Shown in pieces: positions 32,938-43,047 of a stretch of 64,000 nt of DNA. Position 1 is the first letter of the stretch. The number at the start of each line of letters is the position of its first letter. The stretch comes from Blepharisma japonicum (taxonomy: Eukaryota; Ciliophora; Heterotrichea; Heterotrichida; Blepharismidae). The notes under the pieces were generated by a model. That model did no database searches, was not told where the DNA came from, and saw nothing but the letters and a program-made list of their open reading frames with translations. The translations under genes and the position numbers were made by a program. The stretch covers positions 1-64,000 of the forward strand of contig CATKHK010000109.1 of the NCBI GenBank assembly GCA_949751835.1, read 5' to 3'.

Positions 32938-34536
32938 CTATATATCTCTTACAATATCATCAGGAGTTTTAAGTTGTCTCTGTCTCTTTAAATATTCATA
33001 AATTTTTTCGAAATTTTCTTTTCCCAGTACATCAACTGCTTTATTTCTATAATTATTTTTAGAAATATTCATGCCAATATTCTTTGTTACCCCTTCACTT
33101 GTGTCTTCTTCGAAATCTTCATAAGGCTGATCGCTATCATAGCTATCTTCGCTGCAGCTTTCAAAATCGTCCTCATACTCATATTCGTTTTCCTCGTCTA
33201 CTTCTTCTTTTATTTCAGGACAAGATGTTTTTAAATCTTGAGAAAAATTATCAGGGTCAAATAATACAATTGTGTCTAGGGAATATGTGAAAATTTCTGT
33301 GTCCTCAGGGATTTCACAAGTTTCTTCATGTACGGTGTAATAGTTTGTGTCATTATTAATCATGTCTAATGGATTATAGTCTGAAAGTCTCATTGTGGTG
33401 CGATCTACTGTATAGTCTGTAGAAGGGGTATTGGTAACTGAAGCAGAAATCTCAAATTCGACAAGTGGAGTATTAGAAACCTCATAAGGGTCATAAGGAT
33501 CGCTAGGCTCAAATAAGCTTTTTCTTTGCAGTTTTCTAATAGTGGAATCTCTATGGGACTCTCTTGCAGCTTCAGATAAAATTTTAGCCCTTTGGTCGGC
33601 TTCTTCTCTCTTTTTTCTCCTTAATCTTTCACTAGGAGTTTCCGGCCTATCATTAGATATTGGTGAATCTGGGGCTTTTTTATTGTTACTTGTATCAGCA
33701 ATCACCTTATTATACTGCTGCAAATAGCTTGAAAATATAGGTAGATTTAGCACAGAAGCTACACCAGACCGAACATTCATATCTTTTACCAGCATCATTT
33801 TAATTGCATCACCTATTTCTTTATTATAATCCCCACTTATAGGGTCTGGGCATTCCCTTAAAATTTTCATAATTAATCCTAGTAGATTATTTGCCAAAAA
33901 AGGATGCTTTAGTGTACACATTTCATATAGTAAGCATCCAAGGGCCCAAATATCACTTTTATTTGTATATGGTCTGTTTTCACAGACTTCTGGGCTCATA
34001 TAGTAAGGAGTCCCGACAACAGTGTTTGCAGCGTCATTTGTATTTTCCAGTACTTTCGAGATCCCAAAATCGCCTAACTTTATTCAACCGTCCTTTGTTA
34101 AATACACATTTGACGATTTTATGTCCCTGTGGAGGATTTTTTTCTTATGTAAATATTGTAAAGCGCAAGAAAGTTGTACAAATCATTGGCAGATTTGGGA
34201 TTCTGAAAAAAAGGACCGTGATTCTTTTTGTTTTTTAATCTTTTGGGATAAATCACCGCCTTGGCAGTATTCCATGATAATGATAAGCTCGTTATTTTCT
34301 ATAAAAGACTCAATGTAATGCACAATGTTAGGATGGTCGAGATTTTTTAAGACTTGAGCTTCTTGATAGGCTGCTTGGATTTCTTTTTCGCTTAAAGAAG
34401 CTAAAATAATTTTTTTCCCAATAAATGTTTCGTTTGTGGCCTTTTTAACTACAATTTGAGCGATCCCTAAATAATTGATACCAAAATTACCACGTCCTAT
34501 TATTTCTTTTGCTTGATACTTGGAATCAAATGACAT
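32938..34536 (-). CDS. NEK-family protein kinase
   Basis: 532 residues with TGA as Trp (residues 118 and 151). Full Ser/Thr kinase domain, residues 7-255: glycine loop IGRGNFG, beta-3 Lys (FIGKKIIL), HRDIKSSN (136-143), DFG (156-158), GTPYYMSPE (175-183), then [12 protein letters not shown]. The N-lobe and TPYYMSPE match NIMA-related kinases, which regulate cilia and mitosis and are greatly expanded in ciliates. The tail has basic coiled coil (about 300-330) and a long acidic region ([20 protein letters not shown]). All catalytic residues are present, so it should be active. Confidence 0.92.
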
Positions 34537-35007
34537 TTATTAGAAGCGTTAAAAATATTTATTGAGAAACAGCTAATTTTAAGTTATAAGCATTGAGAAA
34601 ATTATATTAATGCTAATTTAGGAAAGATAATACACAAAATTTTATAGATAAAGCCACTAGAGCAGCTCTATTATTTTTATGTCAAAAAAGTGAAACTTCT
34701 AATGTATTATAATTATATCGTGAAACGTAATTTTTGAAAATGATAAGCAGGTGATTGCATTATTTTTTAAAAACTTAATAACAATTTATCAATATAATTG
34801 TTCTAATAAAAAGCTTTATAATCTTATTATATTACACTTAATATCTAAAACCAGATTAAAGTTATTTAATTTAATCTATATTTAATAAATATTTAAATAA
34901 ACACCTAATTTGGAAATGATATCTCTAATAATTATATATTAGAGAACTATTCTCATATGTTTCAATTAGAATTGCTTGACATTTAATTATCTCTTAATCA
35001 CTTTAAA
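34537..35007. other. AT-rich divergent promoter interval
   Basis: Between the divergent NEK and TTL genes. Presumably holds both promoters, but I see no specific motif. Confidence 0.4.
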
Positions 35008-36708
35008 ATGTTTAAAAATAGGCCAGCATCAAGACTTGTAATTCACAAGCATATAATTGAAATGATTAAAGCCAAATCCAAAGAAAAAGAGCAAGAAATG
35101 AGGTCAAAAGGATTTGGCAACCAAGCCGATCAACTTAGGCCAAGTACTGCATTTATTTGCGAAATTTGCAAAAAACTGAAGTTTCCTAAGCCTCCACATG
35201 TAATTTTAGAGCAATCATCTCAATTCTGCGCCTGCAATTCCTCGTTACGTATGGTTTACAGTCCTTTTCACTCAAATATAGCTAAAAAAAAGCTTAATTT
35301 AACCAGCAGTTTTAACCCTTCAATATTAAGATCAAGAAACAATCCCATAAACTTAAAAAACTATTCGGAAAAAAACCTTGTGGCTATGGGTGTTAGAATT
35401 CCTAACGAGCAAAGAAAGCGGAGTATTTCAGTGCCAGACAGTAACAGATTTGAATTTACCACACCAATCCCTGACCTTACTTATTTTGAAACAATTGAGC
35501 GTGAATATAAATATCTTATATTTAAAGGAAATAATTCCTCTCTTATACAAAGCATTCTCAAGCTTCGTCCAAATTGGTCAGAAGCTGACAATGGGAGGCA
35601 AAGTCTGCAATTTATATGACATCCTACGTCAGTAAAGGCAAGATTTGATAGACTTATGCCTTATTTGCCTATTCAAGTGATCAATCACTTTGAATTTCAT
35701 GCCCAGCTTAGTAATAAATTGCTACTGTACAATAATATGGTAATTTATTGTAGACTGAAATCTATTGATATCACAAAGTTGATGCCAGTTACTTTTCCGT
35801 TGAATGTTGGATCCAAAGATTTTACAGCACAAATGAGCAAATTTATCGGTTTTTTTAAAACCTGCTCTTCTGCTGATAGCAAAAATTTTTGGCTTTTAAA
35901 ACCTTCTGGTTTTAATAGAGGAAGAGGAATTCATGTGTTTAATGAAATATCTGCATTAAGAAGCCTTTTAGCTGACGCACAATTTTCTTCTCAAAATTCA
36001 TCAAAGCCTGGTCTTGTTAAAAAATTTCCATTTAGCACAAAATTTGTATTGCAAAAATATATAGAAAATCCATTACTAATTGATGGCAGAAAATTTGACA
36101 TCAGAGTATGAGTATTAGTTACCCACGAATATGACTGTTTTTTCTTTTCTCAAGGGTATTTACGGACATCTTCAGAAGCTTTCACACTAGATGAAGACAA
36201 GCTGACTAGTGAATACATACATCTCACCAACAACGCAATCCAAAAAGACGGCAGTGGGTATGGAAAATTTGAGGCAGGAAACCAGCTTTCTTTTTCATTT
36301 TTTCAAAAATATTTAAATAAGCAGTTTCCTATCATAACAAACCCTTTAGAAAGACTTATAGCATCTATGAAAGAGTTAATCACACATAGCTTAAAATCAG
36401 TCAAAGGAAAATTAAACCCTAACCACCGCCAATTCTGCTTCGAAATTTTTGGCTATGATTTTATAATAGATAATACTATGAAACCATGACTTATAGAATG
36501 CAATACAAATCCTTGTTTAGAGCTTTCTTCTCCTTTACTTCAACAATTAATACCAAGAATGGTAAATGATGCGTTTAAGCTTACGCTTGACGTGATTTTC
36601 CCTATTAAGAGCTCATATTCTCTAAATATTCCTACTATTGTGCATTTGCCAGAGCATAACCAATGGGAGTTTTTAGTGTCCTTAAAGAAAAGCAGCTGTA
36701 ATGATTAA
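35008..36708 (+). CDS. Tubulin-tyrosine-ligase-like (TTLL) protein
   Basis: 566 residues with TGA as Trp at 35617-35619, at 36109-36111 and in KPWLIECN. TTL/TTLL ATP-grasp motifs in order: NFWLLKPSGFNRGRGIHVF, LLIDGRKFDIRVWVL, EYIHLTNNAIQK, FEIFGYDFIID, KPWLIECNTNPCLE. These bind ATP and Mg and attach amino acids (Tyr, Glu or Gly) to tubulin or other proteins. The subgroup is uncertain. The N-terminal 200 residues are a basic, non-conserved extension with two Cys pairs (CEICKK, CACN). The stop TAA at 36706-36708 abuts the stop of the next gene. Confidence 0.9.
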
Positions 36709-37101
36709 TTATTTTTTATTTAAAATTTTCACAGCTTTACTTTGTGACAATAATCCATATTCCAAACAATATTTCTGAGCCATCGGACTGTTGGGGTTTT
36801 CTTGATACAAACTTTCATAAAAAGCCCTCATAGGGTCATCTAAAGAAGGCTCAGGGTATTTTTGCCCCGGTTTTCGCTGACCATCTTCCCCTAAAAATTT
36901 TTTTGCTGGCTTAGAGCTTGTTTTTTTTGCTGGTTTTTTTTGCATAAGTTTCATTTCTGCAGCATTAACACACAAACTGCTAATTTTAGAAGTTATTGAA
37001 TCTTTTGGAGGAGCCTTAAAATATTTTGCGAGATTTTTTTTTTTAGAAATTTTTGTGTATTGGATTTGTGCTTTGGGTTCCTCAGCTTCTTCTTTGCCCA
37101 T
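36709..37101 (-). CDS. Small conserved basic protein, unknown function
   Basis: 130 residues. The N-terminal half is Lys/Ala/Pro-rich and basic (KKPAKKTSSKPAKKF). The C-terminal half has a compact, conserved-looking region (PSLDDPMRAFYESLYQENPN, then AQKYCLEYGLL). The basic tail and small size recall nuclear or nucleolar proteins, but I cannot name the family. The stop codon directly abuts the convergent TTL-like gene stop, so the two 3' UTRs must overlap the neighbouring coding regions. Confidence 0.7.
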   Translation of the reverse strand: MGKEEAEEPKAQIQYTKISKKKNLAKYFKAPPKDSITSKISSLCVNAAEMKLMQKKPAKKTSSKPAKKFLGEDGQRKPGQKYPEPSLDDPMRAFYESLYQENPNSPMAQKYCLEYGLLSQSKAVKILNKK

Positions 37102-37157
37102 TATGAATTATTGGATAAGAATAAAGAGGGGATTATTTATTAAAAAAATAACAATAA

Positions 37158-38507
37158 TTAAACTGGAATATTTTGTGGGAAAATCCTATGCATTTCTTGA
37201 TCAGAAAAATCGCCCCGACCTTCAACTGGGTAAAATAGGCTCCAAACGTCTGGTAACGCTGTTGGATTGTGTGTAAAAACCTGCTGGTAAAGCAGCCTTG
37301 GACTATCAAAAGTTGGTCCTTCTGACAAAAAAATCGGCATTTCCCAGTTTAAAATTGTGTAGCACATTAGCCCAAAACTGTATAAAGACACTGCAGAAAA
37401 AGCCATATTTAAGAACCCATAGACATAATGGTATCTATATATAATAAATGCAGTGATTATAAAGCAGGTAATTCTTGGATAAAAAGCAGCTGACTTTTTG
37501 GTTCGTATCATTATAAGTGAAAAAAATTCAATTAAGCTGAAAAGGTTATAAAATCTTTCGTCGAGGCCTAAAGGATATAAATTTTCTAAAACACCGTATG
37601 TTCAGAGAATAGAGGCACCGATGTACATCATATAAAAGACAAACAGCATTAAGAGAAATGCCATTATGAGCCTGAAGCTGCTTTTATTAGCATGAGACAA
37701 CGCATAAGCTGGCTCTCCAATTCATGGAAACGCAAAATATGCAATATATCGGCAGTTTGGATTTATAAATCTAAAACAAGGACAGCTTAGCAATGCTAAT
37801 AAAAACGCTGATGACCCTACAATAGCGAATCTGCATATAAGTCCTGTCACTAGCGATATTATAGCAAACCAATAAAAAGCTCTAAAAACGTCCCAAATTC
37901 TTCCTAAATTTCCTATATGTTTTTTCTCATGCACATATTCTTTAGTCCATATTCAATAATTCCCATTTCCTAAATTCTTCATCATCCCTCCATAGTCACT
38001 AAAAACACTAATAATTTGATTCATTATAATCGTATCCCTCTCATTCATCATCCCAGCAATATTTCATAGGCCAGTTAATATAAGATCTTCCCTTTCTATA
38101 GTAATATTGTGTACTTGGAACCCTTTCCTTTCTCTTACTTCTTTATTTAAAAAAATTGACTGCCTTTGTATAGAAAATTCATATGAGTAGCTGCTGATAT
38201 TTATATGGAAAATGTCTTCAGGGTATATAGTTTGGGTTATATTTGTGCTGCAGTGGGAGGATACAGGAAGGCTCAAGTTAAATTCTGGAGAAGTATAGCT
38301 GGAACAGTCTGAAAGCAGCTGATGGGAGATTGCTTTAGCTAGAATAGTTCCATCATTTACATAAAGAGAGTGGAATGTAATGAGACAGATCAGTTCTAGG
38401 GTCCCAATTAATCAACAAAAAGCCATGAGCATTCTGAATGAATAGTGAATGCTCCTTTGTTTTAAAAGCACATCGTAAATTCTGAATAGAGATCGTTCAT
38501 ATTCCAT
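37158..38507 (-). CDS. Membralin-like multi-pass membrane protein
   Basis: 449 residues with several TGA as Trp. Span near residue 27-50, then a lumenal region to about 200 (Cys and N-glycosylation sites, for example NITQT), then a cluster of spans from about 215: FYWFAIISLVTGLICRFAIV, SFRLIMAFLLMLFVFYMMYI, then FSLIEFFSLIMIRTKKSAAF and YHYVYGFLNMAFSAVSL. The IRT-KS-AAFYPR-TCF and Y-YGF block matches what I recall of membralin (TMEM259), an ER protein linked to ER-associated degradation. Identification from remembered family features only. Confidence 0.6.
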
Positions 38508-39100
38508 TTTGTTAATTAATATTAAAGTTTGTAATAAAACTTCTTAAATTAATAATTATCTAATGAAATCTTTTAAAACGTTTCAATTATTATGTTTTTA
38601 TTTCTACAGTCATAAACTCCTGGTATTATTAATACTGACAAAATAAAATTTAATGCATAATTCATTATGCTTTAAAGCATGAATTCTAATTTTTTATCTT
38701 TTTCATGAGTATATTTTAACCAATTTCTACAGCCTTAATATCTTATAAAAAATTTTTAATGAAAGAATCATTATGTTTTCAGCTGCAATAAAACAAAATA
38801 TCCTTACTACTGATATAATTTCTCTTCAATTTTAATTTTTCGGTAAAAACATTAAGTTTAATTAGCATATTTTGCATCTTTTTTCAAAAATTCTCTCTAA
38901 AATTCATTTTTCAGATTTTTGCGGGATTCCATTATTTCTCATTTCGCCTATAATATCCTTATTAAGTTTTCCACCACATCTCTAGCTTAATTTTCCATTC
39001 TTTTTAGCATTTTTGTCCATCTGCTTCACAAATTCCACTCTCATGCTGGCTAATTCCTTCAACCCTCTCGTCTCTAATATTTAAATTATCATAATAAAAA
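38508..39100. other. AT-rich divergent interval
   Basis: Between the divergent membralin-like and coiled-coil genes. No ORF supported; the small minus ORF at 39004-39213 overlaps the next gene and is a shadow. Confidence 0.4.
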
Positions 39101-40567
39101 ATGTATAAAAATCTAACCCAATCCTCGCTATCAGAAGATTCCAGCGATTCAGGGATTTCTACCTCTAGCAAACAAAGCACCTCCTCAAAGCGTTTTCTTG
39201 ATGGCCTCAACAATGGCCGAGCCGCTCTACACGAATTTTCTGATTTAAAAAAACAGTTAAAAAGCGACTCATCCTCACACTTATTATTCCTTTATGACAC
39301 AAATGACCCTCATCAGATTTATTATGAAAATATAAAAAATCATTATAAAAGAAGAACTGAAGAAAATGAATTTGAAAGTGTCGGGGAAGAAGGGACTGCC
39401 CAGATAATTCATAGCCCAGTTGTAAAGAGAGGCAAGTCTGTAGACTGTGGAAATAATAACGAAAATAATTCTAGTTATGCCCCAGAAACATTGCAGAAAT
39501 ATAGGAAAAGAATAGAAGGCCAGAATAAAAGTATGGGCAAAATCATGAATTTTAAAAATAAATTTGATGAATTGGAAGAATTAAAAATTCTGAGGGAAAA
39601 AAATATCAAAATTATGGATGAAAAGAATAAAATTGAAATTGATATAGTTAAAGTTTCGAAATTGGCAAAAGAATTTGAGATGAGATGTAGGGAAAAAGAT
39701 ATTGAGATCGGAAGCTTAAAGAAGAGCTTGGAGCTGTATGATCAAAATTCAATAAAAGTGAATTTAGAATTAAAATTGGCTAAGGAAAGTTTAATTGGCT
39801 ATACAAAAGAAATTAATGCACTGCATAAAGAGGTTTTGGAAGTAAAATCCAAGCTTGAATGCGTAGAAATAGAAAAATTTAATTTGAGACAGGATTTAGA
39901 TAATGCAAATGAAGAAAATAGTAATTTAAAAGAAAAAATCAAAAATATCGAAAATGCGAATTTAGCAAAAAATGAACAAAAAGCAATAAAAAATTTATCA
40001 AATATAATTCTCTCAAAAGAAAGAAATGATAACCGAATTAAAACGCTAGCTCCAGACAATAAAGATCTTGAATCCAAGCTAAAAGTCGCTGAAGCTGATC
40101 GTGACCAGTTTAAAATTCGCTATTACACTACATTAGAAACTTTAAAAGCTACTGATGAGTGAATTCTTGGTATAATAGAATTAATTCATTATGGGAACAC
40201 GAAAACTGCTATAGAAGAGTTCTTAAGAACACAAACAGACTTTGAAGAACAAATAAAATCCACAAACCAAGAACTCCTAGGCTTCAATGAACCCTCTTCG
40301 GACCGATCCTACAGCTCCCCTCTAAGCAAAACAAGCATCCAAAGCCCAGTGCTTTCTTATGACCAAGAATTAAAAACGCTCACACTTCAACTTTTGCATG
40401 AAAAAGAAGCCAAAAAAGAGCTTGAAGACACACTAAAAACACTTCAAGAAAACTCAGAAAGATCCCAAATTTCTAATATTTTGGCTTATTTGCAGTGCCA
40501 AGCTTCTGTAATAGAAGAATGCTTACAAAGTGACGAATGTGATGAGATTCCCAGTCTTTATAAATAA
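39101..40567 (+). CDS. Coiled-coil protein
   Basis: 488 residues with one TGA as Trp (ATDEWIL), TAA stop. The N-terminal 130 residues are Ser-rich and acidic (SSLSEDSSDSGISTSSKQST). Residues 135-350 and 415-480 are strong coiled coil (for example LKKSLELYDQNSIKVNLELK). A Ser/Pro linker lies between (NEPSSDRSYSSPLSKTS) with several possible phosphosites. A structural role at cilia, basal bodies or cytoskeleton is plausible but unproved. Confidence 0.75.
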
Positions 40568-40650
40568 ATTTAAAAATTGCTATCCTATTACCCTATTCCA
40601 TAAGATTAATTAATTTCCTATTTCTCCTATTTACTTATTAGTGATAAAAA

Positions 40651-41205
40651 ATGAGTGAAGACGTATCAGCTTTCTTGGCTAGCAAAAAAGAGGAAGATCC
40701 AGCAGAAGAAGTCGAAAATCCTGAAGAAGAAGTCAAAGGAGACTGGAAAGCTGTTGACCTTCCTGAAGTCGAAGTCGTCACCGGCGAAGAGAACACAGAC
40801 CTTATCTTCAAGACCCGTGGTAAGCTTTACAGATGGGCTGAAGAACAATGGAAAGAGCGAGGAACAGGCGATGTCAAGCTTATCCGCAACAAAGAAACCA
40901 AAAGAGTAAGTCTTGTAATGAGACAAGATAACACCAAAAAAGTAGTCGCAAACTTCATATTAGAAGAAGAGCCTCTTTGCAACTTGGTCCCACACGCTGG
41001 AAGTGATAAAGCTTGGCTGTGGATTGCTCACGATTTCAGTGAAGGAGAACGCCAGAGAACAAAATTCGCGATGAGACTGGGGTCACCAGAAAAATCACAA
41101 GAGTTTAAGAAAGCTTTTGACGATGCCAGACATTTCAACCATTGTGTTAGAAGTGGATTAGAGTGTGCCGAAGCACCAGTTATCGTGGAAGAAGCTACTA
41201 ATTAA
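40651..41205 (+). CDS. RANBP1: Ran-binding protein 1 homolog
   Basis: 184 residues, one RanBD1 domain at about 30-165 flanked by acidic stretches. Features: an acidic start before VEVVTGEENTDLIFKTRGKL, then YRWAEEQWKERGTGDVKL (the W-ERG-G-(D/V)-(K/V)-L motif of RanBDs), LVMRQD, NLVPHAGSDKAWLWIAHDF and KFAMRLGSPEKSQEFKKAFD. RanBP1 releases Ran-GTP from export complexes and assists RanGAP. Codon use is GC-richer than in the neighbours, typical of a highly expressed gene. The stop lies 5 bp from the stop of the convergent MORN gene. Confidence 0.93.
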   Translation: MSEDVSAFLASKKEEDPAEEVENPEEEVKGDWKAVDLPEVEVVTGEENTDLIFKTRGKLYRWAEEQWKERGTGDVKLIRNKETKRVSLVMRQDNTKKVVANFILEEEPLCNLVPHAGSDKAWLWIAHDFSEGERQRTKFAMRLGSPEKSQEFKKAFDDARHFNHCVRSGLECAEAPVIVEEATN

Positions 41206-41210
41206 ACAGG

Positions 41211-42164
41211 TTACTTATTAGATAATTTGATACGTTTACCATTTTTCCACTCCCCTTCGTACACAAAGCCATTATTATCGACAAAAATCCCATGCCCATG
41301 CTGCTTTCCATTTTTTCAATTTCCTTTATATTTTTTCCCACTGGGTCATTTAAACTGTCCTTGCCCTTCTTTTTTATCATTTACATAGTCTCCTATATAA
41401 ATTCGTCCATCAGGCCATATAAATTTGCCATACCCATGCATTTTATTATTCTTCCATTCTCCATTAAAAACTCTGCCATCTTCCCACTTATAAATTCCTT
41501 TTCCTTCAATGCAGTTATTCACAAAATCTCCTCTATATACTGTGTTTTCGCTTCAATGGAACTCTCCAAAGCCGTTTTTTAATCCTTCTTTATAGTAGCC
41601 ACGATAGTATGAGCCATCATTTCATCGTTCTTCGCCGAATCCATCTTGTTTGTCTTCTTTTCAGTCTCCGTCATAGGTCGTTCCATCAAAATGAATATAT
41701 TTTCCTTTTCCATTAGCTTTATCATTGATTCATTCGCCTTCATACACGTCTCCGTCTGAATGTATGAGCCTCCCATAGCCATTCGCCTTATTATGTCTCC
41801 AATGTCCTGTATATTTTGATCCATCTTTTCAAACCAAAATCCCCATGCCAGATCTTTCTTTATTTTCATCAAAATCTCCTATATAAGTCCACCCTTCTTC
41901 ATCATTCCTTAAAGTTTTGAAATCTCTGAAGTCGTCTTCAGTCAAAAACTTAAAAGGCTCTAATTTAGACTCAACAATCTGGACTTTTGGATTTGGACTG
42001 ATAATTGCTTGAAGTTTATTAGAATTTTCATCATATGACTGGTTGATTTCTCCTAGGATTTTTTCTTGTTTTTCTTCATTTTCTGATACTTCACTTACGA
42101 TTTCGAGATCTTCGTTAAACACAAGCTGAGACTTTTCACCGACACAAGTGCAGCTATTTCCCAT
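41211..42164 (-). CDS. MORN-repeat protein, likely N-myristoylated
   Basis: 317 residues with many TGA as Trp. It starts MGNSCTCVG: Gly2 followed by two Cys, a classic myristoylation plus palmitoylation signal. Residues 10-85 are an acidic low-complexity stretch. Residues 90-310 hold about nine MORN repeats, for example [16 protein letters not shown] and [20 protein letters not shown] repeats bind lipids or serve as cytoskeletal scaffolds, so membrane-cortex attachment is inferred. Reading TGA as stop cuts the repeats into pieces, since MORN motifs carry a Trp. Confidence 0.88.
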
Positions 42165-42189
42165 TTTTTTTAAATATTTTAAATATTTT

Positions 42190-43020
42190 TTAATCGCTAA
42201 ATTGAGTAAGTGCGGAGGCTGGCAATGGCTTGTGGCAGCTTGCACAGGGGATAAGCTCTACGTCGCAGTCTGAGTAAAAGCTAGATGAGGTGTCTTGAGG
42301 CTTTCCTTTAACTGCGGAATCAGGCCTGGAGCTTCTCATGCTTTGGATCCATCTTGACTGCGATTCCTGGAATCTTGCGACATCTCGGTCTACTAATTCT
42401 TTTTCGACTTTTTTTTCATAATTTTCCTGACGTCTTTTGGACTGTTTTTCAAAAATTTGCTGCTCTAAAGACCTTTTAAGCTCTTCTCTCTGCCTATATG
42501 CCCGGGAGCATAAATCTTGTCTGGCAAGGTTTCTTTCACTTTCTATGGTTTCTAACTGAATTCTTTCAAATTCTTTATTTTTCTTATCTTCTTCTATTTT
42601 TTGAAGCCTTTTTTCGTTGACTTGTCTGAGGAGCTCTTCTCGATATTTTTGTTTAGAAACCATAGCCTGCTCTAGCAGATTTTGGTTTGGGTTGGGAATT
42701 TCATTTTCTGAGCCTAAATTGCGATTTCTTCTGGATTTAAATTTATATTCAAGTTCTTCAGAAATTTCATTTGCTTGTTCTCGCATCGATTTTTTGTATT
42801 CTTCTATTCTACTTTTTTCTTCGTCTTCGATTCTTTTCAGTCAATCAAGCTGTTGCTGCTCAAACTTGACTTTGGCTTCGCGTTCTTCTTGGTCTCTTTT
42901 TCTTTTCAGTTCAGCTAATCTCCGATTAATGCAATAGTCACATAGAAGCGGCTTTTCACATTTTCCAATTGCTGGATGTGAAGAGTTGCCTGAGAAGTTA
43001 TTGTATTGAGACTCTTCCAT
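42190..43020 (-). CDS. Charged coiled-coil protein with terminal Cys pairs
   Basis: 276 residues with one TGA as Trp (QQLDWLKRIED). The N-terminus carries a small zinc-like motif (CEKPLLCDYC), then a long Glu/Arg/Gln helix (residues 38-205), and a Cys-containing end (CDVELIPCASCHKPL). Paired cysteines at both ends suggest metal binding or dimer links. Only 25 bp from the MORN gene downstream and 27 bp from the stop of the gene upstream, all on the same strand. No family recognised; some ciliary coiled-coil proteins look similar. Confidence 0.7.
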
Positions 43021-43047
43021 TTTAATATGAAGAAATAATTAAAATGC

